A DNA stretch of 64,000 nt from Molossus alvarezi (lineage: Eukaryota > Chordata > Mammalia > Chiroptera > Molossidae): assembly GCA_037176705.1 (NCBI GenBank), contig CM073886.1:18002501-18066500 (forward strand), given 5' to 3'. Positions 22,690-32,672 of this stretch are shown one piece after another. Position 1 is the stretch's first letter; each line of letters opens with the position of its first letter. Below the pieces are notes generated by a model, which saw only the letters and a list, made by a program, of their open reading frames with translations, searched no databases and had not been told where the DNA came from. The position numbers were made by a program, and so were the translations under genes.

Positions 22690-22857
22690 CCTGCAATGGA
22701 TTGGGGAAGCAGATGTGGGCAGAGAGCTCAGCAGGGCAAATGTCTTGAGACTGTGACAGGCTCGCTCTGTTTGAAGGCAAGGAGGCCGGTGACAGAGCGT
22801 GAGGGGATGGGCCTCATGCCCCACAGGTGATCAAGAGTCAGTTCACGAAGGGTCTGA
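22690..22857 (-). mobile_element. L2 remnant, antisense, right part
   Basis: 'GTGACAGGCTCGCTCTGTTTG', 'AAGGCAAGGAGGCCGGTGAC', 'AGCGTGAGGGGATGGGCC' and 'CCCCACAGGTGATCAAGAG' are compatible with the continuation of the minus-strand L2. The 22509-22689 stretch between the parts holds other unique DNA. Confidence 0.45.
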
Positions 22858-23035
22858 AAGACCAGCATGTCTCAAACTTCAATGTGCACGGAGATCACAC
22901 GGGGATTTGGCGAAGGAGCAGATTCTGGTCCAGTCGGTGGGAGGTGGGACTCCCGGTTCTGCATGTCCGATGAGCTCCCAGGTGATGTTGAGGCCACTGC
23001 TTTCTGGACCGCACCTTGAAGATCAAGGCTGGGGG
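22858..23035. mobile_element. hAT-Charlie MITE, MER20/MER5-like
   Basis: 'GCATGTCTCAAACTTCAATG', 'TGCACGGAGATCACACGGGG', 'GCAGATTCTGGTCCAGTCGG', 'TGAGCTCCCAGGTGATGTTG' and 'CTGGACCGCACCTTGAAGATC' match the palindromic structure of MER20-class elements. It is a non-autonomous fossil with no transposase. Confidence 0.7.
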
Positions 23036-23224
23036 CCGTGGTCCAGACTTAGGGAAAACCACTGGAAGGTCATGAACCACTGGTGGTTTATTCTGCCTAG
23101 CTGAAGAATCATTCGCTGGAGAGTCCCAGTGCTCACGGCATCCGTCTGTGAGGGAGCATTTATGATCCCTTCGCTGCCCAGGCAAGCTAAGGGAAGCTGC
23201 CGGGAGAGATAAGGAAAGCTTTAT
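23036..23224. other. unique DNA, no feature seen
   Basis: Sequence between the MITE remnant and the AT-rich block. Nothing is recognised. Confidence 0.4.
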
Positions 23225-23440
23225 TTGTGTAGCTACTCGAACTTGGGGCTATTTATAGTCGATGAATATCTGTCTTTAAGCAGCTGTGTGAATTATCTGA
23301 AATACATGAAAGCAATCCATTCGAGATCAAAATCCTTAATTCCAGACCTTTCCAGGTTGATACATCTTAAAAGAGGGCGGTTGGGTAACATTGTTGAACA
23401 TTAATTAGGTAACACTTGTGCGGGACTTGGAGGATGAAAA
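23225..23440. promoter_or_regulatory. candidate conserved non-coding element
   Basis: Repeat-free AT-rich block with 'CTATTTATAGTCGATGAAT' (MEF2-like CTATTTATAG), 'AAAATCCTTAATTCCAG' and 'GAACATTAATTAGGTAAC'. The MEF2 and homeodomain-like sites are readings of short motifs only. Confidence 0.4.
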
Positions 23441-24839
23441 GCCTTCTGAATCCAAGTGCTCGGAGCACAGCTGAGAAATGGTGCCATCTGAGGCTGGGAT
23501 TGAGATGAAAATTTCACAGGAGCATGTGCTCATCCCCGTCAGGTGTGGTGATTGGAGATTGTGCGAGGATGAATGTGCCTGGCGCCCCCCCTTCCCAGCA
23601 GTGCAGCCTCAAGTCCTCCCTGAATAGAAACTGGCATGCAGATGAATGGGGAATTTACTAGAGGTAATTACAGAAGGAGGGAGGGCGGGAGGCCCCATGT
23701 GTTCCTGAGCGGGGAGGGGTCCTTCTTTGTCCTTGTCACAAAGGACTGTTTCCCTGATGGTGTTATTGTAGCCTTTGTTCTACCCAGGGCTTGGTGAAGA
23801 GAATGCATGAGGGGGAGGGTGCTTGTCTGTGCTGCGCTGGTCCCTAGCAGGGGTCTCTATTCAAAACCACAGGCTCCTTGCCCATCTCGCCTGTCCTCCC
23901 ATGAGCCGACCTGCTCTTCCTTTTCAGTTCCCCAGGGCGTCCAATCCCAAGAGCACTGTGAATAGAAGCCCACGGGTGAGTTCCTGTGCTGCTCTGTGAA
24001 CTTCCTCCTGACCAGAAGCCTGCCCGTGCCAAGCAGGAGTCCGCTCCTCTCGGGGAGCCGTGGGGGAAGGTCCAGCCTTCCCATTGGGGTCCCTCTGCTC
24101 CCTGCTCCCAGGTCATGTGGCATGGGGAGGAGCTCTGTGTTGCCTCTAAAATGAACAATAAAACAAAACAAGACAAAATGATTCCAAGATCAGGATAGTG
24201 AGGGAACTTGCTTCAAGTTCTTTGGCGCGTGTGTGGTGGAAGTCCTGCCGTGTGCCCAAGCCTTCGTCTCCATCACAATGACCCTGCGCCTCGGCCACTC
24301 CGGGCCATCTTTTCTCAGGGCACTGCTGACCCCTGCTCATCTCCTCGGGCACTTGAAAAGGTGGCTCCAGCGTTTCCTTCCCAGTGCCCCCACGCACGTG
24401 GCCGTGGCCCCATGTCGCCCTGCCACTCCAGCCGACTTCCTAAAAGCACCAAATAGGGTTGCTCTGCCCGGAGGGGTAGACACCGTGTATCTGACTTCAC
24501 CAGCCCAGCGAGAAAGTCCAGAAGTAAACCCCCCATCTACCGGGGCAGTGGCTATTTCTTGATTTATTGTCAAACACCGATGAAGCACAGCAAGATTTTT
24601 AGGTACATTGTTCCCCGGCAGCACTTAAATTATAACTTGATGTCCCAATGTCCGCTTTACCCACAGCCCGAGGCTACTCAGATGTAGATGATGGCGCCCT
24701 TTATTTTTTATTGATTCTTTGACTGATTTGAGACACCCCAGTCCACCGATGCTTGTGGCAGAACCTCTCCAGCCCCGAGTGTCCGTGATTCACAGATGAA
24801 GCCGGCAGTGTGCCAGGCACACGGTGGGATTCACCTGGG
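23441..24839. other. unique non-coding DNA
   Basis: GC-moderate sequence with overlapping frames on both strands around 23850-24620. Their mirror overlap and lack of recognised domains argue against coding. A short AAAAC-rich patch lies at 24155-24178. Confidence 0.4.
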
Positions 24840-25300
24840 ACCAAGCTCAGTGTGCACACACGTAAACAATATGAATAAAAATTAACTTAAACATCTTCTC
24901 TCCCTCCTTCACAATGACATTATACCAATGGGCCCACTTAATTTCTTACATTTGTACCTTTTCAAAAGGGCCCGCTGTTTTACGATGTCAAATGTGACCT
25001 TTACAACAAAACGTGCAAACTGCGTTGTACACAGAGGACTCTCTGAAGCTAGTAATTTTCATGATGCAAATTTCAGAGCAGAATGAGCCCATTAACCAAA
25101 TTAGCAATTCATAAAAGCAAAAGTTCGTGGTCACGTCTTTTCACAAGGTGTAATTTTAGCCCATTGTAGACTTAAAGCGAGTTTTTTTCCCCCCTTTTAA
25201 AAAAAATGTAAATTAGAGTGCTAATTAAATAGGTTAGAGCTCTATATGAAAGAGAATGCAGCTTCCGTGCAAGAAAGTGAAGTAGTGATTTGTAAGAAGG
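24840..25300. promoter_or_regulatory. candidate conserved non-coding element, large
   Basis: About 460 bp of repeat-free AT-rich DNA with many short transcription-factor-like words: 'CCATTAACCAAATTAGC', 'GTGCTAATTAAATAGG', 'TGCAAATTTCAGAG', 'TTTTACGATGTCAAATGTG' and CpGs retained in AT-rich context. It is one of the best enhancer-like stretches in the window by eye. Conservation is not demonstrated. Confidence 0.45.
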
Positions 25301-25731
25301 CAAAGATCCTTGATGAGGGCATAGTCACCTCAGCTCACGGGAATGAGTGATTTGGGCAGTTGAGGGAAGGAAACACCCATGGTGGTGGCGGTGGAAGACA
25401 GAAGTTGGTCAGGCCACGTGAGAGGCCTTTGGGCTGCAGGGTGAGGTTGAATTGGATACAGTGCGGGGAAAACGTCACCTTGCTTTTCATCACTACACAC
25501 AAGGCATCCTGGGGGATAGGAGCCAGGGAGTCAGCCTCAGACACGGTTTCAGGGACACAGCCAATTTTGGAGCAGGAAGCGCTGGGAGACATGGGACCGG
25601 CACTGTTTCTGATTCTCCATCTTTTCATCCGAAAATTGGGGGGGTATAAAATACGATGCATTCCACATCCCCGTTCTGATCTCTAACTGAAATCGTGCAC
25701 ACGACAAGCCCCATACTGAAGTTTGTTTACA
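25301..25731. other. unique non-coding DNA
   Basis: Frames of 65-108 codons lie on both strands at the same place and are mutually exclusive. No repeat recognised. Confidence 0.4.
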
Positions 25732-25894
25732 GCCCGTTGCGTGTTTATGCCACTTTGTTTCTCCACGGGTCCGCTGATGGACATTTGGGTTGTTTCTACC
25801 TCTGGGTTATTGTGAATAATGCTGCTTTGAATATTTGCGTGCGAGGTGTTGTTTGAATGCCTGTTTTCAACTGTTTGGGGTGCACACCTAGGAG
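25732..25894 (-). mobile_element. L1M ORF2 C-terminal segment, inverted part of a twin-primed L1
   Basis: The plus strand reads 'GCTGATGGACATTTGGGTTG', 'GTGAATAATGCTGC' and 'GTGCACACCTAGGAG', the reverse of the L1 ORF2 C-terminal coding region. It abuts a plus-strand L1 3' segment at about 25894/25895. In L1 order, the left end of this block and the start of the next lie close together (roughly 25 bp or less), which is what 5' inversion produces. Confidence 0.75.
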
Positions 25895-26215
25895 GAGTGA
25901 AGTACTGATAGATGCCACTGCGTGAATGGAACTTAGAAACATCATACTGCGTAAAAGAGCCCGGACGTAGAGGGTCACATGTTACAGGGTTCCATTTAGG
26001 TGAAATGTTCCTAAACAGGCAGACCCGTAGAGACAGAATCGTTATCCGGGGCTGGAGGGTTGGGGGAGTCGGGAGTGACTACTTCAAGGTATGGGTTTCT
26101 TTTCGGGGTGATGAAATGTTTTGGAATGTGACAGAGGTGATGTTCACACAATCCTGACTGCACTGTGTGCCACTGAACTGTTCATGTTGAAGTGGTTAAT
26201 GTTGTGTTTGGCAGA
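25895..26215 (+). mobile_element. L1M 3' end, sense part of a twin-primed L1
   Basis: 'GAGTGAAGTACTGATAGATG', 'GGTTCCATTTAGGTGAAATG', 'CCCGTAGAGACAGAATCG', 'GGGGCTGGAGGGTTGGGG' and 'TTTCGGGGTGATGAAATG' follow the end of ORF2 and the L1M 3' UTR. The open frame at 25912-26157 is repeat-derived and not a gene. Confidence 0.8.
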
Positions 26216-26736
26216 ATGTCACGTGAGGCGGTTTCTACCTCAGTCGAAGAAAAGCCCCATGTAAATGGGAACAGGCTGTGCCTGTGGGCCTGTCTGTGCA
26301 TTGTGAGCTTCCTGGGGACAGAGTCGTGTTTGCTTGATGTTGAAGTCCCTGGTTCCCAGCAGCTCTTGGTGAATAGCACCAACCATGACAACAGGGGTCA
26401 ACTCGCATTAAGGGCCTGTGACAGGCTGGACACTGGGCCAGGCCCTTTACATGGGGGAGGCTGAGGGTTTGTTCTCTGAGTTCCTGGGGAGTTTTGTTCA
26501 GATAGAGAGGTGCCTGCAGAGGGGGGGACCTACGATGCCACAGGGTCACAGGAGGTGGCACGGACGGGGACAGGCTTGCCAGGAGTGGGGTGATGGCGGA
26601 AAGACAGCGTGGAGAAGAGGGCCACGGTGCGGCTGCAGAGGCTCTGAATGCAGGTGTAGATGTTCTTATGTGATGCACTGTGTAAACCCAGGCTCCCTTC
26701 CAAGGAGTGCTTCATTGTTCTTCAGTGCTATGGGAT
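26216..26736. other. unique non-coding DNA
   Basis: Overlapping frames on both strands (26235-26678 and 26418-26861) match no protein. No repeat recognised. Confidence 0.4.
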
Positions 26737-26786
26737 CTGCGTGTGTGTGTGTGCATGTGCATGTGTGTATGTGTGTGTGTGTGTTT
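26737..26786. repeat. (TG)n microsatellite, interrupted
   Basis: TG repeats broken by 'CATGTGCATG' and 'TATG' over about 50 bp, ending in 'GTGTTTAATG'. Confidence 0.9.
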
Positions 26787-27269
26787 AATGCATCACTGGG
26801 CAGAATCGGGCCTCAAGGCAGCCGAGTATATTTGGGTTACACCATTTCACTGATGCAGTGACCGAGTCCACACAGACAGTGGGGCATAGGAAGGCGGCCC
26901 TTCACCGGGCACAGCTGGGAAATGCACAGCCAGCGTCTAGTCATACTGTACCACCTCCGGTGAAAGTGATTTTAGAAACGCCAGAGCCCCCTGTACTGCT
27001 AAATGTGCCTGCAGTTGCCATGACTAACTATGATTCTTTGGTTTCCTGTTGCTTCTTGAATACGGCATGAAAACAAATGAATACCATTGTCTACTGTGCA
27101 GGCTTTTTATGAAATCAGCAGAGTTAGATGGTTGAAAGCTCATGGCCCACAGTAGGTCCTCAGCAAGTGTTAGTCCCTTCTCCTGTAGGGGGAAGGGGGA
27201 AAGAAGAGGGAAAGAATAGATTCCAGTTAGAGAGCAGGTTCCCTGGTCACTAGGGTGAGAAGGACCACA
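26787..27269. other. unique DNA with a possible short MIR scrap
   Basis: 'AGCTCATGGCCCACAGTAGG' followed by 'TCCTCAGCAAGTGTTAG' near 27138-27175 resembles a MIR or L2 3' terminus. The rest is unrecognised. Confidence 0.4.
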
Positions 27270-27400
27270 CCATGGCCCAGCAATAAGAACCTAAAGACCC
27301 CGGTGCAAGGCCACATTCTGCCCTCCTCAGCTGCAGGGCCTGGGCAGGCTGCCTGGCTTCTCTGAGCCTGTGTCCACATCCAGGCAATGGGTTCAGGTGC
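27270..27400 (+). mobile_element. MIR 5' half, sense
   Basis: 'CATGGCCCAGCAATAAGAACC', 'AAGGCCACATTCTGCCCTCC', 'GGGCAGGCTGCCTGGCTTC' and 'TCTGAGCCTGTGTCCACATCC' parallel MIR around the B box and conserved core. It is strongly diverged. Confidence 0.5.
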
Positions 27401-27491
27401 AGGTCAGAACCAAAAAGAAAACAAATGCAAATCCCTCAGAAAACCCCGAAGGACCGTGTGTGTGGGGTGCCCTACACCAGGAGAGGAGGAA

Positions 27492-27724
27492 GCAGTGTGA
27501 CCTAGAGTCTCATTTGGCCCATGGGCATCCCAGGGTGATTTTTGCCCCCCAGAGGATGCTTGGCAATGTCTGGAGGAATTTTGGATGCCACACCGTGGTT
27601 GACATGCTATTGAGTTTGTGGGTGGAGGCCAGGGATGCTGCTAAACATCCCTGCACAGAACAGCCCCACAGTAAAGGACAATCCAGCCCCAAATGTCAGC
27701 AGTTCCAAGGCTGAGAAACTCTGA
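27492..27724. mobile_element. hAT-Charlie MITE, MER5A-like
   Basis: 'GTGATTTTTGCCCCCCAGAGG', 'TGCTTGGCAATGTCTGGAGG', 'GAGGCCAGGGATGCTGCTAA', 'CAGAACAGCCCCACAGTAAAG' and the right end 'AAGGCTGAGAAACTCTG' match a very common non-autonomous mammalian hAT element. Terminal inverted-repeat remnants are seen at both ends. The small minus-strand frame here is repeat-derived. Confidence 0.75.
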
Positions 27725-27814
27725 TCTAGAAGGAAGAGAGTAATACTCGGATTTGGACAGGACAGAACAGTATTGAAGACACAGAGATAGCTTTCTTTTG
27801 TCTACACCCCTATT

Positions 27815-28097
27815 TTTGCACATAAAAAATCAGATGTACATGAAAGTACAGAGAATATTAAAAAAGGGGTGGTGGTGGGTACACATGACTATGTTCTCAT
27901 CACCCCAAATGGGCAGTTTTGTATTTTAAATAAAATACAAAAAAAAAAAAAAAATCACTTATAAGCTACCCCATCATTTCCCTTCCTGGAGAGAGATGCA
28001 GCCTCTATTATGAATTCTTCTCTTTTATGGTCCTTTTTTTTTGTACTTTACAATAATATCTACATACAAAATGTTGTGTGGATTTACATATTTTTTT
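27815..28097. mobile_element. probable old LINE 3' UTR fragments with poly-A
   Basis: 'GTACATGAAAGTACAGAGAATATT', then a poly-A of about 16 at 27939-27954 and 'CAATAATATCTACATACAAAATG', have the look of LINE 3' UTR scraps (compare 40140-40225). The family is not resolved. Confidence 0.4.
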
Positions 28098-28635
28098 CTT
28101 TTAAAAAATTTTAATACATTTATTGAGGTAACAGTGGTTAATAAAAGTATATAGGTTTCAAGTGTACAATTCTATAGTACATCATCTATATATTGCCTTG
28201 TGCGTATACCACCCAAAGTCAAATCTTCCATCACCATATATTTGATCCCCTTCACCCTTAACTACCCACCCCCACCTCTCTTCCCTCTGGTAACCATCAT
28301 ATCGTTGTCTGTGTCTGTGAGTTTTTGTTTACTTGTCTTGTTTGTTCATTTGTTGCTTTCAGTTTTATATCCCACATATGAGTAAAATCGTATGGTTCTT
28401 GACCTTTTCCATCTGACTTATTTCGCTTAACATGATATTCTCAAGGGCCGTCCATGTTGTCACACATGGCAGTATTTTGTCTTTTCTTATGGCTGAGTCG
28501 TATTCCATAGTATATAAGTCCCACATCTTCTCTTACCCAGTCATCTATCGAAGCACACTTGGGCTGTTTCTGTGTCTTGGCCACTGTGAATAATGCAGTG
28601 AACATGGGGGTGCATATATTTTCATGAATAAATGT
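28098..28635 (-). mobile_element. L1 3' end with ORF2 C-terminus, antisense
   Basis: From the left: 'TACATTTATTGAGGTAACAG', 'GTTTCAAGTGTACAATTC', 'TCCCTCTGGTAACCATCATA', 'GGCTGAGTCGTATTCCATAG' and 'GTGAATAATGCAGTGAACATG'. This is the L1 3' UTR followed by the reverse of the ORF2 C-terminus. The minus-strand frame 28441-28701 preserves about 60 residues of that C-terminus with few breaks, so the copy is younger than the L1M scraps elsewhere. It lacks the reverse transcriptase and is inactive. Confidence 0.85.
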
Positions 28636-28645
28636 GGGGAACACT

Positions 28646-28938
28646 AACATATATAAAGCACTTACTAACAGAACTGAAGGGAGAAACTGACCAAAACACA
28701 ATTATAGTAGGGGGCCTAAACACCCTATTGACAGCTATGGATAGATCATCCAAACAGAAAATCAATAGGGAAATATTGGCCTTAAATGAAACATTAGACC
28801 AAGAGACATCACTGACATTCACAGAGCCTTTCATCCCAGAACACCAGAGTAGACGCTCTTCCCCAGGGCACACGGACCATTCTCAAGGATAGACCATATG
28901 CCGGGACACAGGACTAGCCTCTGTGAATGTAAGAAGCG
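28646..28938 (+). mobile_element. L1 ORF2 endonuclease-domain fragment, sense
   Basis: The plus-strand frame 28632-28892 reads like the L1 endonuclease region, with an Asn-Thr-Ile-Ile-Val-Gly stretch followed by a Met-Asp-Arg-Ser-Ser-Lys-Gln-Lys motif. It continues past a frameshift to 'AGACCATATGCCGGGACACA'. The expected Asp-Phe-Asn of the catalytic segment reads Gly-Leu-Asn, so it is broken. It is joined head-to-head with the antisense L1 on its left. Confidence 0.75.
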
Positions 28939-29630
28939 TACCTATGTTTTTCAACGAATGCAAATGGAACAGTATCACCAGCAACCTGCCTTTCCACAAA
29001 ACAGTTCATCATGTTGACCACCTGTAGGTGGGGCTGGATTTGACTTGAGTCTTTTCAGTCTGACTGATTGCCCACGTTGCACTTGTCCGTCCTTCGTGCT
29101 GTGCAGATTACAGAGGACAGTGAATCGCTTCATCAGAGTTGCGGCACTTGTGTTCCCGCAGGGGTCTCCACGTCAGTACCTCCCAGTGGGGGAGGCAAGC
29201 CCTCAGGAAGAGGTGAAAGTGGAGGTCATGCAAATATCATGCCTCTCCCCACGTTCAGTGCCGGCCGTCCTGACTGCTTAAGCAAACACAGGCTTTGAGG
29301 TTGGGGTCCTTGTGGACGGAGCTGCCACGTCATTTTCCCTCTCAACAACCCCCGTGGCTTGGACAGGGACTCGTCCGCTTCCAACCTGCGCTCCGGTGAA
29401 ATGGTCTCGAGATGGCCTCTCAGTCTCCCCTGTGCAAACGGATCAGTGCTTGGGCCGGAGAGGTTGGCGCGGATGGCGCCGTGAGACCTGAAGTGCCCTT
29501 TCTGGGCTTTCTGGCCACTCTTGCCACCCTCTTCACAGGCAGCCGTGGCCTCAGTGGTTTGGGGAGAGGGAGGCCCCCTGCGGCGTGGCCCCCTCGCATC
29601 CTGCAGCCCTGGGGGAGAGGGGACATGCAT
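28939..29630. other. unique DNA, CpG-richer right half
   Basis: 29370-29640 has about 17 CpGs by hand count, moderate for its GC content. Overlapping frames on both strands carry no known domain. Confidence 0.4.
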
Positions 29631-29850
29631 GAACGCCCAGTCTGCAGTTTCTAGAGCTGAAGATGGGAAATAAAGCAGTGGCTTCCTGCTATTAAACGGG
29701 AGTGTGATTAGTTATAGGAAAATCAATTCATTCTTTGGCTTTGGGGAAGGCTTTTAAGTGTGAAAGGGGATGCTAATCCTCTGGGAAATGATTTTTAAGC
29801 AGAACCGCCTTAGCTCTGCCAGCTGCTTAGATAAACACCCCAGGGGAGGG
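29631..29850. promoter_or_regulatory. candidate conserved non-coding element
   Basis: Repeat-free block with 'GAGTGTGATTAGTTATAGG', 'AAAATCAATTCATTC', 'GATGCTAATCCTCTGGG' (OTX/PITX-like TAATCC) and 'GCTTAGATAAACACC'. Enhancer-like by motif density only. Confidence 0.35.
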
Positions 29851-29883
29851 GGCAGCTTTTCTCTCCATGTAACAGAGTTTCCA

Positions 29884-29965
29884 GAGAGGCCTTCTTTCCT
29901 CCTTGTCCCTCCTTCCTTCCGTTCTGTCCCTCCCTCCCTCCCATTCCCACATTCATTGAGAGTTC
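29884..29965. repeat. CCTT/CCCT-rich low complexity plus L2 scrap
   Basis: 'CTCCTTGTCCCTCCTTCC' and 'GTCCCTCCCTCCCTCCC' run into 'CACATTCATTGAGAGTTCGCC', which resembles an antisense L2 start. Confidence 0.5.
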
Positions 29966-30084
29966 GCCATGTGCCTTGACAATAGAGAGAAACAGCCTGT
30001 CCTTGTGGGTGGTGGGCAGCCGGGGGTGGTTGTGAAGACCGAAACCCTGCGAGTGAACACCTTCAGGCAGTGCTGGGGCCCTGT

Positions 30085-30215
30085 CTCTCCCCTTGCCACT
30101 TCTTTCTTATCTTCACCTCCTCCTTTTCCTCTCTCCACTTCCCTTTTCCCCTCCGCTGCCTTCCTTTGTGCACTTCTCCATCTCCCTTTCTCTTTCCTTC
30201 CTTCCTCCCCATGTT
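30085..30215. repeat. polypyrimidine tract
   Basis: The plus strand is nearly all C and T ('CTTTCTTATCTTCACCTCC', 'CCTTTTCCTCTCTCCAC', 'TCTCTTTCCTTCCTTCC'). It is strand-asymmetric like the 4786-5040 tract. Frames through it are Ser/Pro/Leu or Glu/Lys/Arg rich and not genes. Confidence 0.75.
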
Positions 30216-30754
30216 TCCTGGGAGGATCCGGCCTCTTGAGAACCACCCCCGAAGCAAGCTGCAGAGTGTTGGTGGGAGGACAGAGGTGAGCCCCCTGCAG
30301 TTCCCTCCACGTAGAGACACACAGAACCCTGCCCGGTCACTCCCAGAGCTGCCGAACCCAAGCACAGATTCCCTTGCCGACCTGTGTCCACTGCTGCCGT
30401 CCCAGGACTGGCAGAGTCAGCCGGCCTTTGGGTGAGAGAGCACCCTTGTTCTGTCCCGTGTGTCAACGTGTGACCTGTTCACCACCACACCCGGGTCCCC
30501 CATCTGTAATGCAATGCTTCCAGCATCCTCTCTCGCGCCCTTTCAGCCCACCTGTGTCCCCACTGGCTCCCATTTCTCCCTCCATCTTCTGCGCCTTCCT
30601 CTCCGGATATACACGGGGAAGTGCTTGTTACATAATTTCCTCAAACATAAGTGTCATTTGCATATCAGTGAAACGGTATAACGAGAACAACATAATATTT
30701 CTAATGATGATGATGATGCTATTTCCAGGGCTGACATAGCCTGAGAGGTTACTA
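30216..30754. other. unique DNA with short (ATG)5
   Basis: A short ATG repeat lies at 30703-30719. Nothing else is recognised. Confidence 0.4.
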
Positions 30755-30870
30755 GTCATCAGACACTAGGTAGATGGGAAACACGGAGGCCAGTGAGATT
30801 AACTAGCTCTCCCAGAGGACCAGACCCAAGAGGGGAGTGCAGGTTTGCTTGAACCCAATGCCTGGGCACA
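30755..30870 (-). mobile_element. MIR fragment, antisense
   Basis: 'CAGACACTAGGTAGATGGG', 'CACGGAGGCCAGTGAGATTAAC' and 'GTGCAGGTTTGCTTGAACCC' match the reversed MIR core to the tRNA side. Confidence 0.5.
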
Positions 30871-31184
30871 TACTTACTGGTAGAGTGATGCCCTGCCACT
30901 CTGGCACGGTTGGAACAAGGGAAGGGGCCACCTGTTACTGGATGCGGAGAGGAAGTTGTTATTTTTCAGCAGCGTCTTCATTCAGCAGGAATGGTGACAA
31001 GATCATACTTGTGTAGCCTTTTTGGGCAAGACCATACCACCCTGACCTCCATCCCAGAAGTCTTTGTATGCCCTGCTCCAGGTCCAACCACCCGGCATTC
31101 AGAAGCTTAACCAAGGGCTGGTGGGTATAGAAGCCCAGCTACGTGGAGGGCTACTGTGTCCCTTTCAGGGAGGTACGTAGGCAA
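30871..31184. other. unique non-coding DNA
   Basis: No recognised feature. Confidence 0.4.
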
Positions 31185-31312
31185 GAACATAGGATTTGGG
31201 ATCAGGCAGACTGGAATCTGAGTGCCTGACATGCCACTTCCTTGCTGTAGGAGTTTCGAGAGATTACGAATCTCCTTTGCGTGGTTCATCTACCTCATCT
31301 GCAAAGATTTCC
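31185..31312 (+). mobile_element. MIR 5' half, sense
   Basis: 'CATAGGATTTGGGATCAGGC', 'AGACTGGAATCTGAGTGCC', 'CATGCCACTTCCTTGCTG' and 'CTACCTCATCTGCAAAGAT' follow the MIR head and core. Confidence 0.75.
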
Positions 31313-31895
31313 AAGTCCCAGGCTAGCTGCAAGGCATGGTGGGTAGGTGGGTAGCATTACCCCTATTCTTTCTCATGTCAGGGAACTCCGCCCCAGGCCT
31401 GTCTGTGTCCCATCCTGTGTGTGCACTTGAGATCACCTGTGTGGCAAAGTTGGGGGTACTGAGCTGTGTAAGTTAGGCTTGGGGTGACTGCCTTACACCT
31501 GCCTTCTCTGCATATCCCTCCTCTAACAGAACAGCTTTTCTGCCCCATAAGGAGCTGCCTTTCTCTCTTTGGAACACTTGACTTCAGGGCAAGTGGGAGA
31601 TATTATTCATTTTCCAAAAGTGCTTAGGACTGCTCGTTTCCACAGGTCACGGCTGGGGTGGCTCAAGGCCAGCTGGTTTACCTGCAGCCACTGAGCCCAG
31701 GCCATATGTGCCCTCTCAGAAAGGATGCAGAGTTCAGGGGGCTGTGCAGGGCTCGGCCAAGGCCCCACGCAGGGGGCTTTGCTCAGCTCCTGAAGGATGA
31801 GAGGATAAATCCGCTGTCTGCTCGTCTATCTTCCTTTTCACTTTGTGGACGTTCTGAGATCCCATCTGGCCAGTCACTCACTCAGCAGGGCGGGC
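31313..31895. other. unique non-coding DNA
   Basis: No recognised feature. Confidence 0.4.
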
Positions 31896-31965
31896 ATGTG
31901 GGGGCCCAGCTGGTGTGAGCGTTTGGTTGATGAGCCTGATGTCAAGAGTTCGATGCCCGCAGTGG
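31896..31965 (+). mobile_element. tRNA-like fragment, possible SINE head
   Basis: 'CAGCTGGTGTGAGCGTTTGG' and 'AAGAGTTCGATGCCCG' look like degenerate A and B boxes spaced as in a tRNA-derived promoter. The stems do not pair well, so it is not a working tRNA. It ends where a MIR begins. Confidence 0.3.
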
Positions 31966-32190
31966 GAAGTGCATACACTTTGCAGTCAGACATGTGTGAG
32001 TCAAATCCTAGCTCTACCCTGTTCTTGCTGTGTCACTCTGGACAAGCCAATTTGTTCCCGGGCCTTAGTCCTCTCACCTGTAAAATGGGCTCACAGTGAC
32101 AGCTTCCTAGGCCTGTGACTGCTCATTGAGATAATCCATGCAGAGTGCTTCAAGGTATTCTTTGGCCATAATCAGCGATAATATTAAAGC
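31966..32190 (+). mobile_element. MIR SINE, near full-length, sense
   Basis: 'CTTTGCAGTCAGACATGTG', 'GTCAAATCCTAGCTCTACCC', 'TGCTGTGTCACTCTGGACAAG', 'CTCTCACCTGTAAAATGGG', 'CATTGAGATAATCCATGCAG' and 'AGTGCTTCAAGGTATTC' follow MIR throughout. It is one of the best preserved MIRs here. Confidence 0.9.
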
Positions 32191-32639
32191 CTGCCCATGT
32201 CAGCTTCTGAGAGCCAACTGTTCAATTTTCAGGGGCCTTGAAAGCTTGAAAGTGGCCATGCCATAGCAGGACCAGTGACACCGTGGAAATCAGCAAGCAC
32301 TATGAATCAGCTCCCCACCCTCCCTGGAGCACACCCGGCTGCACATGGAGGTTACTGCACATGTTTCTTCCTTTCCTTTTCCCCTGTTGGCTATGTTCTC
32401 TTTTCCAATTCAGAACCATCCCCCAAGACTCAAGGCACAGACATTTCTGGGCCAGCCCGGCCTGTACTGGATGTGAAAACACACTGTTCCTTTCCCACCC
32501 AGCCCCACTGAGCCTCTGAGAACCCAGGTTCTTCCGCCTCTCTCTCAAACTTGGCATGACAGCCCAGGCTGACGCAATCTCGGCCCCCAAGGATCCTCCT
32601 GCCTGATGGGATGTGCTCCTCCCCCTACGGCCCCTGTAG
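32191..32639. other. unique non-coding DNA
   Basis: No recognised feature. Confidence 0.4.
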
Positions 32640-32672
32640 TTCTCCTCTTCCCTCCCTCCCTCCCTCCCTCTG
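32640..32672. repeat. (CCCT)n microsatellite
   Basis: Five to six CCCT units preceded by 'TCTCCTCTT' and followed by 'TGACTTCC'. Confidence 0.85.

Noticed and set aside
26418..26861. 147-codon plus-strand frame and a 147-codon minus-strand frame beside it
   Set aside because: Mirror frames in GC-rich sequence, one running into a TG microsatellite; no protein similarity recognised.
28632..28892. Endonuclease-like protein frame
   Set aside because: It is a fragment of L1 ORF2 with a broken catalytic segment, not a cellular gene.
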